64,000 nt of DNA, taken from positions 18,563,501 through 18,627,500 of the forward strand of contig OX621250.1 in NCBI GenBank assembly GCA_951640165.1, in the 5' to 3' direction. A model generated the notes under the pieces. That model was not told the DNA's origin, did not search any database, and saw only the letters and a program-made list of their open reading frames with translations. The position numbers and the translations under genes are program-made. This document shows, in pieces, positions 9,865 to 20,236 of this stretch (the first letter of the stretch is position 1; each line of letters opens with the position of its first letter). The stretch is from Pseudoips prasinana. Its lineage: Eukaryota; Arthropoda; Insecta; Lepidoptera; Nolidae.

Positions 9865-12800
9865 ATGAACGGCACTCGCATGTCTATGGGGAGGCACCGA
9901 GGCTACCTTCTGCTGCTCGCTGGCTTAGCAGTTGGGTTTTCTTCTTATATTGATCAGGTACGTCCCAAATGTATTAATAGTCTTAGGTATATATTTAGTT
10001 TATTGAACAATAACTGAACATAAAATAAGAAAGTTTGCCTTCGCGCTTCCAGACTTACCTACTGGTCGGTCAAATCATATGTTTGTCTCCAGCTTCCTTA
10101 TTGATATCATCAAAATTCTAAGTATGCCATATTTTAAGGCGATTCGAGATTTCTGATTAAGGCAACTCGATTGATTTGATATATCTTTTGGGATAGATTT
10201 GGAATAGATAACTTTGTTTTGTCACCCTCAGACGGCGTGGCTGGCGCTCAGTAACCGCCACAGTGCGCAAAAACCCTTATGGTATTAAGTATTGATTTCC
10301 GAACGGTTCGTTTTAATGTGTCGGTGCATCCTACTTTAATAATGAACTTTTATGAATAATTTAATTTATATATATTTAAACTCAAGTACTTCGTAGGTAA
10401 TTTTGATATTTATGATAACAGTCAAGGTATTTTCTTAGGTATTAAGCATGCCCACTGATTCAGCTGACCAATGGCCGTCGTTTCCCAGAAGAAATATTGC
10501 TGCTTTAGCCAGGGAGGGCTACCTTAGAAACACCGCTGCCAAAGCATTTAAGCGAGGAATTTCAACACTCGCCAAAAATGGCCTATTGCCGACCTATAGG
10601 TCACCGTACGTCGACACGGACAAACAGGATCAAACTTCTGAAGAATCTCAAGAAAAAAGGAACATTGCTTCCATTGCCCGGATGCGCAGTTACACAGATG
10701 TGAAGAGGAATATCCAGGCTCTTGCTAGAGATGGTTATCGGGTTGGCAGAGGACAGTACAATCCCGAAAATGATAAACGGAACATTGCAGCTTTGGCGCG
10801 AAACGGATTAATCCACAAAAAAGATGACGCAAATGAGGAGGAATACTATTACCCCTTTTATCAGAACCCTATTGCACCACTATCTGAAATTGATCACCCC
10901 TTTGATATAAATGAAATCTATGATTTCCAACAATCCGTTAATCCGGATATGTTTCCACCAATGTCCCAAGTGTATAAGCGGAGCCCGTTCGATCAATACT
11001 ACGGATATTTAAATCAGAACAATATGGATAATAAAATGTATTACAAGAAGAGTTTTGCTGGCTCTCCAGTTCATGGGCTATATAGACCAAATTTTGTTGA
11101 GAATCCCCGGGCTAAGAGATACATAGTGGATTTTCCCGATGTAACGGAAGGCGATGAACCCCTCGATGAAAATGATATTGATGAAGGCAAGAGATCCGTA
11201 GGTGAGTAATTTAATGTTGAATTATAATTATTTAAAACGATTTCTTGAAATCAAAAGAAAAACTTAAATCGTAGTCCATTCCCGCCCACTACCAAAAGCC
11301 AGGAGATTCAGTTATTGGCTTTGTCGTTTATATTCGATATTCAAGCGTGCTCCCTATTTCTTTACTTCCCTAAATTCCACCGCGGAAAACAAATCCAACA
11401 CATATCATATTTTTATTTACGTATAGACTTACAAGGTATCTTGTTGTCACGCGTATTGTACCTTGAACCACATCTTTGCTTACCATTAACTGAGATTATG
11501 GTCAAGTACAAAACCATTAAATATAAAATAATGCCTGATAGGTGTTAACGTTTAGTGGCACATGTGGTAATCGATATGTTATTTTCCAAATTTGTTACAG
11601 ATGATGAAGTGCGTGATAATTTTGAAAAACGTCACATTGGCTCACTAGCTCGATTAGGTTTATTGCCTTCATTTAGATTCTCTGGTGGACGATATAGTAG
11701 GTCAGGACGAGCGAGATTGTTAATGCCTAGCCAGGAATTGTACAGGTCTCGTAACCGTATATTTTTAATTTTTCATGTGTAATAGAGGAAAAAAATGATG
11801 TTACCTATGTGTTTAGTTAGACTAATTAGGAGATCGCGTATACAACTTGAATAAAGTGTATTGATAGCGGCATGATAAATGTTAGTGCATTTGTGATTTA
11901 TGTTTCGATGTTTAGAGTGAAAAAGTTGATGGATAATTAATTGTATGATACAGTACAATGCTTCAGAGTAGGCTTTCGGGGTTCAGTGTTTAGAACAAAC
12001 GTTAAAATCTTCGTGTCGCATGTTTCAATGTTTAATCATAATAGAAGCCTGTCTAACTGGCATGACTAAAACCAATTTGGATAACAATGGATGGATAATG
12101 AAAATTAGTTTTCTGCAAAACTTAAATGCACTAGTATGTTTAAGACCCATTTTATTATGTGTTATTGACTTGAAATTTGTTTTGCAGGAAGCATTCCGCT
12201 GACGAGAATTTCGGAATTAGGTAAGTAAAAGGTTTATTCAATAAAGACTTGCTAATATAAATGAAATTTAAAGCCGTAGCCTGTGAATTGTGGCAGATAA
12301 ACACTACACAACAACAACGCAACGTAACGTACTAGATTCAATAACGCTTCCTCGCAAAGTTACCTACGAGTAACAGAGACTATAATTTATTGGAAATTTA
12401 AAATGTCTCGCGTCGCCTCACGGATTTTAGTAGAGTGTTCAAGTTTAGAAAAAGAAGTATCTGCTCAAAAAAAGTTCCTCATAATGAATAGCAATTAATT
12501 TCTTATTTCATAAAGTCTTAAAAATCAATACTTAATAGACCTAAAGCTTCAAATGCCATCTAATTTTAACATGGCCGCTAAATACGATATACTTATGCCC
12601 TGATGAGTTGTGCTGCTTCATAATTGCTAAATTATTATAAGGTTTGAAATGTTTAGAACTTGGTGATTTGTAACGTAAACGTTAACGTTTGTAAATAATT
12701 TACTATTGATTTAATGTTAAATAATTAACATTCTCCAAACTGGGTGTATAAAATATTTATTAGTTCACAATTGACTTAATATTTTTTTTTTATATATAGC

Positions 12801-13417
12801 AATACCAGTCAGTCTGGGTCTAATTTATCTATAATAAGTATGTATTTACGAATGTTTATCAGGTACTTGATGTCATAGTCATGCTCCTACGGCAGTTGAA
12901 TACAATAAGTTCCAAAAACTAAGTTCATTAAAAACTAATTTCAACAATTTTAAACCATATACAGATAGTTATTACAATACCAGATTAAATATGAAGTAAT
13001 TACTAACTTAAAGTAAGTTATCATTACAATGATTGTCATCTCTGCAGGCAATATATCGCTAGTCCCGAAGTTGACTCAGCAGGGAATTCAGACGACACCG
13101 ACATATCGCCGCAGGCAGTACCTGCTCACTCGCACCCGACCGGCAGGCTCCTCCACCGACCGCTGAACGATGACTTTCCAAACTCCAGCCCCCTGCCGTC
13201 ACCGCCTCTTTTGCCTACCAACTACATCGATAACTTCGCCAAAAATCGCTGGCAAGCAAGCACGAAAGAAACTCCCAAATTCTACTATTTTAGATCGCTG
13301 AAGGTCCCGTACCACCGCTCTGGAAAAAGATATCTGCTGCTTCCGGCAGTTGACAACATCCTGTTGAGAAAAGCGTACCGCAACAGCAGTTTACCCAGTC
13401 GCCGTAAGAACCAGTAG
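9865..13417 (+). CDS. Nplp1: Neuropeptide-like precursor 1 (five-exon gene)
   Basis: Model: 9865-9957, 10439-11201, 11601-11745, 12188-12220 and 13048-13417, totalling 1404 nt or 467 residues. All junctions are GT-AG and all frames join. Exon 1 codes for a signal peptide (hydrophobic core YLLLLAGLAVGF). The precursor carries six related peptides: NIAALAREGY (about residue 50), GISTLAKNGLLPTY (71), NIASIAR (106), NIQALAR (122), NIAALAR (145) and HIGSLARLGLLPSF (297). Most are preceded by KR or RR for prohormone convertases. This N-I-x-x-L-A-R signature is the hallmark of insect NPLP1, a secretory-granule neuropeptide precursor. The last exon ends with the conserved-looking KRYLLLPAVDNILLRKAY. 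The exon 3 donor (AG|GTCTCG) is weak. The 33-nt fourth exon keeps frame whether used or skipped, and read-through of exon 3 would stop at 11781, so isoforms are possible. Confidence 0.85.
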
Positions 13418-14578
13418 CTGTGCCAGTGCCCTTTAGGGGATGCCACGCTTTACAGCTCTGGTTATCCGGGCACCAATGAACTTTGAAGTGCTTAAACATA
13501 TTCGGGACCTTCGGGATATCCTAACATTATATACCCACACTCAATTTCAACAACTAACTACATTAAATCTCAAGAATAACAAGACAAATAATACATTTAG
13601 AAAAATTTAATACAATTTGGACAATAATTGGTTGAAATTGAATGCAAATATAAAATTGGCGTCACTGAGTGAAGCAATTAGTTGTTGAAATAGTGTTATT
13701 GTTTCGACCCTATTTTTAGCCCTTTACTAAAGTCGCTGTCAAGACGTAGGGAATATGGATTAGTTCTAGATATTAGACAATAATTTTGAACAACATACTA
13801 ACATGTTTTAAAATCTTACATTATTATTATATTAAATGTTGTGATTATTACAATCATTAGTTTTTAATTAATATAAGTAGTTTTAAGGTGATCCCATTTT
13901 GCAAAAACGACTTTGGCCAGATTAAGACAATATATAAAATAATAGATAGATATTTAATGAAAATGTCAATCGCAAATATTAATGCAACATAACGATAAAT
14001 GATCTTTTCTTCTTCTTGAGAAGATGTATTAAAATAAATATATTTTCATTTTATTTTATACAATGTAAAAGTATTAGTGGTTGAAGTTATGATTGTCTTT
14101 TCCATAAGTTGGTTTGAGGAAATTATAAAAGTAACGAAGTTGATTATTTTCTCGTTTGTTCGTTGGTGTAAAGAAACTCAGGAATTAAATATTACAATAT
14201 TGATGTCGATAAACTTTGATTATTACAAGGTTGATGTCAGATGAATTACTAGCTGTGTTGACAAATAATTCTTTAAATATTTTCAAAAGGCCAGCTATGG
14301 CTACTTTACATATGGTCAAGCTTAAGCTTTAAAACGAAAGGATCAATGTATTGGATATTATAGTGTAAATTAGTTAATTATTTATTGAAATATATCATTA
14401 GAATTGAAATTATAATGTCTTAGACAACTTGGACAATAAAAATATAATGCGCGACCACAATATGATAATAATTTTGGAACTATATAGGGTGTAGGGTTTT
14501 CTCCACATTTTCATATGATCCATGTATTTTTAAAATTTTAAAACTGATACCGTATGATTCTAATATTGTGTTAATGTA
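13418..14578 (+). other. Probable Nplp1 3' UTR and following AT-rich DNA
   Basis: There is no open frame of note after the Nplp1 stop. The sequence is AT-rich and free of recognised repeats, consistent with a long 3' UTR. Where it ends is inferred. Confidence 0.4.
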
Positions 14579-14584
14579 AATAAA
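14579..14584 (+). terminator. Candidate polyadenylation signal for Nplp1
   Basis: AATAAA is followed within 40 bp by a T/G-rich stretch (TTTGATTGTTTTATTT), as expected downstream of a cleavage site. Earlier AATAAA-like words exist near 14030, so the site actually used is uncertain. Confidence 0.4.
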
Positions 14585-15169
14585 TAATACCGTGCCAATT
14601 TGATTGTTTTATTTCAATATCCCTATTATTTTTATTGAATTTGTTGTAATGCTAATCTTTAAATAAATAACTTAATAAATTAACAATAAAATAATTTAAT
14701 AATCTTTATCGCGATTGAGACCCGTGTCCACAGTATATAAAAATAATTTAACTATGTTAAATTTGAGTAAAAGTCTTACAATCTACACTCTATATTACCA
14801 TACGAGACATATATGTGAAATTGACATGTAGTTGTCATCTTGTAAAATTATTATTTACACACACATATATATTCTATTAATTTAATTATTTTATTAATGG
14901 TTTGAGATTAAAGTATGCAACTTCAAATTAGCTTGACATGTAGTTGTCATTGAAACGTTTAAGTACTTTTCAAGATGACAACTATATCACAGACATATTC
15001 CTAATAATAAATAATATTATTAATTACTGGACTGCTTAGGTTTAAGATCGAATGAGTATTTGCTATTTGTACAGATAGAACTGCTACCCATTTTATTTCT
15101 ATAGAGAGAGGAAAAATAGGTTACACTCAAATCAGCTAGATGCTTGCACCAACGCTAGTGAGTAACATT
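14585..15169. other. Intergenic, short inverted pieces only
   Basis: No gene is seen. TTGACATGTAGTTGTCAT occurs at about 14821 and again at about 14933, the second followed by AAGATGACAACTA in reverse, which suggests remnants of a small inverted-repeat element. Confidence 0.4.
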
Positions 15170-15400
15170 TAAGTGGGCGAAAACGAGTAAGTGATGGTAA
15201 GTGATAGTTGCGCCCATGGACACTCGCAACACCAAGGAGTCGCGGGTGCGTTGCCGGCCTTGAAAAGACTCCGCAAATAATTGTTGCTGACCCTCCCAAG
15301 CCCTATGAGCTCTGACGACCTTACACACACTCAGAAATACAATATTAAATTATTAATGTTATTATTAAGGAATGTCTTCTGTAAGGTAATCTTTAACCAT
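15170..15400 (-). repeat. SINE-like repeat (family c), reverse copy
   Basis: GCCCATGGACACTCGCAACA, GTGCGTTGCCGGCC and ATTAAGGAATGTCTTCTGTA mirror the copy at 15430-15722 in the opposite orientation. The two together form a large imperfect palindrome with arms of about 200 bp. Confidence 0.65.
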
Positions 15401-15429
15401 TCAATTATGGTTAGTTAAGTGAGGTAGGG

Positions 15430-15722
15430 CATAGTATTCATTCGCTCAAAGAGCAGCCCGACTGGGGAAGTACCTCCACCTTACAGAAGACATTCCTTAA
15501 TAATAACATTAATCATTTTAATGTTGTGTTTCCGAGTGTGAGTAAGGTTGCCAGAGCTCATTTGGGTGGGGGGAAGGGTCAGCTACACTTGATTGCTGAC
15601 TCTTAAAGGCCGGTAACGCACCCCCGACAACTCTGGTGTTGCGAGTGTCCATGGGCGGCGGTGATCACTTACCATCAGGTGACCCACAAGCTTGTTTGTC
15701 ACCCTCTGATATAAAAAAAATG
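15430..15722 (+). repeat. SINE-like repeat (family c), full-looking copy
   Basis: It starts near TCATTCGCTCAAAGAGCAGC and passes through TGTTGCGAGTGTCCATGGGC and CACTTACCATCAGGTGACCC. It ends TTGTCACCCTCTGATATAAAAAAAA, an A-rich tail. Other copies lie at 17.63-17.86 and 31.27-31.58 kb. Confidence 0.65.
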
Positions 15723-16105
15723 GATTTCTAGACTACATTTCCCAAATGTTTTAAATAATATCAATTTATAGCTTCCGTACTTGTGTGAATTGCTATGATA
15801 AGTTTAAACCTCAATTATTGGAACTTAATTATCTATTGTATATAAGTTATTCACATGATGTACTTTTGAAGTACACGTATAAAAATGCCACTTTACACTT
15901 ATTCGTCAGATATTAATAAAGTATCTTAAATTGTTTATATAGTCCTCCAGGCTTATTGGCCTGATTTAAGATCATCCACCGATTCACGGGTACTTATGAA
16001 GTATTATGCTTCTTGCTGGAATTTAACCTTACAATCTTTCAGTAAGGGACTGATAATTGATGTAAGTATATTAAACAAAAATGTTAGCTAATTAAAATGG
16101 GGTGG
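15723..16105. other. Downstream region of gene A
   Basis: No exon is seen. It should contain the 3' UTR of gene A, but no canonical AATAAA lies close to the stop codon on the minus strand. Confidence 0.35.
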
Positions 16106-17328
16106 TTATCCAGAACTAGATGTAGTGGATGAACTCGTAGATGTCGAAGTACTACTTGAGGTCGTAGTGCTGGCTGTCGTCGAGGTGCTATCTGAGGTTG
16201 GAGTGCTTGCAGCTGTAGTACTAGATGAAGTTGTAGTGCTTGCCGTCGTAGTGCTATCTGAGGTTGGAGTACTTGCGGTCGTAGTGCTAGCTGAGGTTGG
16301 AGTACTTGAGGTAGAAGTGCTAGTTGAGGTCGTAGTGCTAGCTGAGGTTGAAGTGCTAGTTGAAGGCGTAGTACTAGCTGAAGTTGGAGTACTTGCGGTC
16401 GTAGTGCTAGCTGAGGTTGGAGTACTTGAGGTAGAAGTGCTAGTAGAGGCCGTAGTGCTAGCTGACGTTGGAGTACTTGAGGTTGAAGTGGTAGTTGAAG
16501 TTGTGGTACTAGCTGTGGTTGGAGCACTTGTGGTTGAAGTGCTGGTTGATGTCGAAGTACTTGAGGTGGAAGTGCTTGAGGTCGAAATGGTTGAGGTCGA
16601 AGTGCTTGGGGTTGAACTCACAGTAGTGGATGAAGAACTACTCGCCACGGTAGTTGTAGTTGCTGAGGAACTAGACGTAGAAGTACAGAGTAATCCCTTG
16701 GTAGCGGAGCACTTACCGAATCTGCAGTACGGCAGAACACCACTGCAGTTGGTTGCTGTACCGAAATTGAATGGATAGCAACGATGAACTGTATTACAGT
16801 CGATGCAGCTCACGTGTCCCTGTTAACAGAGTTATTAAGCGTTATTGTAGGTAGCTTAAAATCCCCAAAATACGGTTAAAAAGTTTTAGTTTAATTTAAT
16901 CATCCATACGTACCACATCCAAAAAGTTACATTTGATAACCCGACGGTTTGTAAGTCCATGAGTTCTTCTTTGCCGGAAACTTCCAACAAAACCAGCTTC
17001 GGGAAATGCTGGCAATCCGAGTTGGGTGAAATCTAAGTTGAAAGGGAAGTGATTGAGCATTCCTGAGGCTATGGTGGACCTAACTGGCTTCCTGTTGTCT
17101 TCAGAAGTTAGAGAAGATTCATCAGATATGTCAAAAACTGCCGATCTTGAATTACGGGCTAGGATCATATTTGATGGAGTCTGTGAAAATAAAATAAAAC
17201 CATGACATGAATTTGATAGGTGAACAAATATATAACAATAAATAATTATGCAAGCAATAACACATAAATTATTCAGTAAATCTTACCAAAATTACCCATA
17301 GAAATATGAAACTGTGGAGCTCAAACAT
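16106..17328 (-). CDS. Gene A: secreted eight-cysteine protein with mucin-like tail
   Basis: Model on the minus strand: exons 17328-17287, 17180-16914 and 16819-16106, with GT-AG phase-0 introns, giving 340 residues. Exon 1 is a signal-peptide start (MFELHSFIFLWVIL). Exon 2 completes it and codes for a propeptide ending in basic sites (RQRR about residues 83-86, NRR 92-94) just before the first cysteine (98). Exon 3 starts GHVSCIDC and finishes the domain (last Cys 148) with the spacing shared by genes B-G: C-x9-C-x2-C-x5-C-x10-C-x6-C-x4-C-x7-C. Residues 149-340 are almost only Ser, Thr, Ala and Pro, a likely heavily O-glycosylated tail, with a 120-bp internal tandem repeat. The role is unknown: extracellular matrix, mucin-like or effector protein are all possible. 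This is the longest member of the cluster. Confidence 0.8.
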
Positions 17329-17411
17329 TGCTATTTTGTTGAGTTACAAAAATTCTGCGTAATAATGATGGGTCTCGTGTAAGTTGGTCACTACATATAG
17401 AAACAGACGCG

Positions 17412-17473
17412 TTATATACTATTTTTACAAACGTAATGATTATGCGAATAACTTTCTTTTTGATGATAGGGTT
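17412..17473 (-). promoter_or_regulatory. Gene A promoter: TATA box and shared upstream module
   Basis: On the minus strand AACCCTATC (17473-17465) is followed by TATTCGCATAATCATTA (17450-17434) and then TATATAAC (17419-17412), about 85 bp before the ATG. The first two blocks, with similar spacing, recur upstream of genes D and E. Confidence 0.55.
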
Positions 17474-17629
17474 GTAAATTTCGTATTTTAGAATTTCTTA
17501 TATTGTTAATATTTTTGGAAAGCACAAAAGTTATAAAACCTAGACACTCATTATAGCCAGTCCGTCCAATCGCAGTCAGGTAAGTCAACACCTATGTAAA
17601 GATGCATGCCCACCAAAGTGATTTTATAA

Positions 17630-17862
17630 AAGATTTTTTTTTGTATAAGAGGGAGACAAACGAGCAAGTGGGTGAACACAGTCGCCCATGTACACTCGTA
17701 ACACCAAAGGTGTCGCCGGTGCGATGCCGGTCTTTAAAAAAGCCTGTAAACCGGTATCCTTGACCTCACCCCGATGAGATTTGGCAACCTTACTCATACG
17801 CAGTAACAGAATAATAAGTTATTAATGTTATTATTAAGGAAGATCTTCTATTTGTATGTTTT
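17630..17862 (-). repeat. SINE-like repeat (family c), diverged copy
   Basis: GTCGCCCATGTACACTCGTA, GATGCCGGTC and TTAATGTTATTATTAAGGA match the family-c repeat at 15.2-15.7 kb. The A-rich end is at the left (TTTTTTTTGTATAAGAGGG), so it lies on the minus strand. Confidence 0.6.
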
Positions 17863-18269
17863 GTCGAAGAATTACTGAACATTTTCATGTGATAAAACAA
17901 AGTAATTCTTTAATCTACTTAGTTTAATATTCGACCACATTGTTGCATTGCGAGCTTGACAAGTACACGTGTATATTAATAAACAAGTGCTGAAAAATAA
18001 AACAAAGTTTTTATTTCATAACCCTAAACATGCTGCGATAAACACCGTGCGACGAAGAAGTCGCGTCCTCCAACCAAATGTAAATGACCAACAATAAAAA
18101 TATGTAACTAAACACAGGAAACTATCAAATAGTAATCATGAAGTTCTATTACTATAATGTTACAAGAAATAACCTTATAGTGATCACTTCACGTAAAGGA
18201 AAGTTCGTTTGATTATTAATTTAATTATTAGAATAAAATTATATTTTATGAAAAGTTATCGTGTAGTTA
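17863..18269. other. Intergenic, no gene seen
   Basis: AT-rich sequence. No exon or recognised repeat is visible. Confidence 0.4.
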
Positions 18270-18745
18270 CTTACTTATCGTGTGGGCAGTCGTAGGCTGA
18301 GATCTATAGAGCGTACTTAGACTTTGCTCAAACTTTACTTACGTAAAACTTTGCTAAATGTATGCTAAGCTTATACTTTGATTTGGTATTTATAGACTTT
18401 TTGAAGTTAAGATTATGCTTAGCATAAGCTAAGACAGACAAATTCAAAACACCAATTGTAATTTCGTTACATGCATTAACTTCTGTCTAAGTAAATCTGA
18501 GCAAAGTCTAAGTACACTCTATAGATCTCAGCCGTAGTGTCTGTGTTGTCAAGCCGCCCAGTCCTCTAACATGGCTTACCGACTGTTGCCTAATCACTAC
18601 AACCGGGACCGACAGCTTAACGTGCCCTCCGAAGAACGGAGACGCTAAAAAATTAAACTATTTTGGTGGTGACCCATCTATGAACTGACCGCGAGCCTAG
18701 TTGCTTAACCTTGCCGATCGCTTACGGACCGGCGAGAGCATCTAA
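18270..18745 (+). repeat. Dispersed repeat (family b) interrupted by a MITE
   Basis: TTACTTATCGTGTGGGCAGT before the MITE, and TTGTCAAGCCGCCCAGTCC through CGGACCGGCGAGAGCATCT after it, match the uninterrupted copy at 63.3-63.57 kb in order. Confidence 0.65.
18295..18533. mobile_element. MITE inserted in the family-b repeat
   Basis: Ends GGCTGAGATCTATAGAG and CTCTATAGATCTCAGCC are inverted repeats. They continue inward as TACTTAGACTTTGCTCA / TGAGCAAAGTCTAAGTA. A 3-bp GTA repeat flanks the 239-bp element, which has no coding capacity. Confidence 0.75.
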
Positions 18746-18849
18746 TGCAATAAGTAATTCTGTACTAGTAAATGATATACAAAAAAGTACTATTAAAGTA
18801 GTTAACCAGGCTTCAACATTCAATGCTTTCTTCTCCCTTTATATTTTTC

Positions 18850-19110
18850 AATGTAGGTACTTACTTTATCGTATGGGAAGTGGTTATCTTACTGTCAGAG
18901 TTGTTCAAGACACCCAGTAGGCCTATGATATACCATAATGTAATTATATCGTCTAATGGACCAACAGATAAGAGTGCCGGCCAAATAAGGGGTGCTCAAA
19001 AATGAAACCTCTATGGTGGTAACCAATCTATTGACTAATCGTGCGCCTCGGTGCTTAACTTCGCCTATCACTTATTGCAACTAGCTATGGGCGCCTCTCT
19101 CTTCCTATGA
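18850..19110 (+). repeat. Dispersed repeat (family b), second copy
   Basis: CTTATCGTATGGGAAGTGG..., CAGAGTTGTTCAAGACACCC and CTAATCGTGCGCCTCGGTGC follow the order of the copy at 63.3 kb with many substitutions. Confidence 0.6.
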
Positions 19111-19930
19111 AAACGCTTATCTTCCAAATAAATATGAAAACTGTCACATGTAATACGTATTATGTTTATTTCCCTTAAATTAAAAAAAAATACTAACAAC
19201 ATTAAATTGAAACTATTTAAAAACCTCGATGCTCGTTCACAGTATTGCAAAACAATTGATTGACGCCATCCGTGACCAGAGGGCTGGCTTTTTTTTTTGC
19301 ATAGACAATAAGCATTGTCCTACAACGTGGCAATGCTGCCAGTGTTCTGGGCACGGTACCCTTTGATGCCAATGCGGAGCGCCTATTGGATTGCCTTTAG
19401 TTAGTTAGTTTATTTTATGTTATATTTAGTTTTCTTAGAAATAATTAGATGTTATGATAAATATTTTAATGAAATGGATATGAATACTATACATATAAAT
19501 GATATTACCTACATTCGTTTAAAAATCTTAATTATATAAATTGAAGATTGTTTGAAGAGCGTATACGAAATTTAAGAGAAAGTTTTGAATACAACCCTAC
19601 AAAGGAATAACAAAGTAAATAAACTGAACACAAAACAGCCGTTCTCTGTAAACAATCACGTTTATATATAAAATGTCTTTCATGATAGAGAAATGTCTCC
19701 GCACGCTTGTTCCACACAATGAGCGGACAATAGAACAAAACGGGACATGAAGTCGTGACACTTAAGTAACAAAACAAGCGTGATCAACGTGAAATTTTGC
19801 ACACTACTTATTAGTTACTATACTAAGCACAAGTGTTCACAGCAATGACCATCATTGTTCTAAACATTCACGTGTCTACGTGCAATGTAAAGATTTGGTG
19901 ATTACAAAACCGCAACAGATCTATTATATA
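19111..19930. other. Intergenic, no gene seen
   Basis: No exon is recognised. The 19280-19400 part (GCATAGACAATAAGCATTGT, GTGGCAATGCTGCC) is slightly GC-richer and may be a repeat fragment. Confidence 0.35.
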
Positions 19931-20102
19931 AACTAGCTGTGCCCCGCGGTGTTACCCGCGTTAAATGTTATAAATTTTCTTTGCTATAAACCTCACGGAG
20001 CCCGAGACCTTTCCAACGAATGCAAAACCGTGGAAATCCGTTCGTGCGTTCTGGAGTTATAGCGTCAGGAAGGAAAACCCGACTTATTTTTATATAGTAG
20101 AA
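19931..20102 (-). mobile_element. Short Helitron-like element
   Basis: On the plus strand it begins AACTAGCTGTGCCCCGCGG, the reverse complement of the Helitron-like 3' end, and ends GACTTATTTTTATATAGTAG. A full forward copy of the same 170-bp type is at 59571-59737. A part copy is at 24258-24350. Confidence 0.7.
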
Positions 20103-20236
20103 GATTAATGTCATGAAAATGCTCAATTGAACAATTTGCTTTATGTTTATTGCTCACTGAAATTCTATATGTATAGACGTCAGCACATCCAGCTACCACA
20201 ATCTGTCAAATTTCTTTTATAGATTTTCAACTTTAG

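Noticed and set aside
16084..16527. A 147-codon Leu/Gln/Pro-rich frame on the minus strand
   Set aside because: Another frame of the same low-complexity array, shifted relative to the frame that continues the cysteine domain.
16125..16778. A 217-codon open frame on the plus strand, antisense to gene A
   Set aside because: It is the complement of the Ser/Thr-rich repeat array. Low-complexity triplet repeats leave several frames open, and the Val/Glu/Leu product has no motif.
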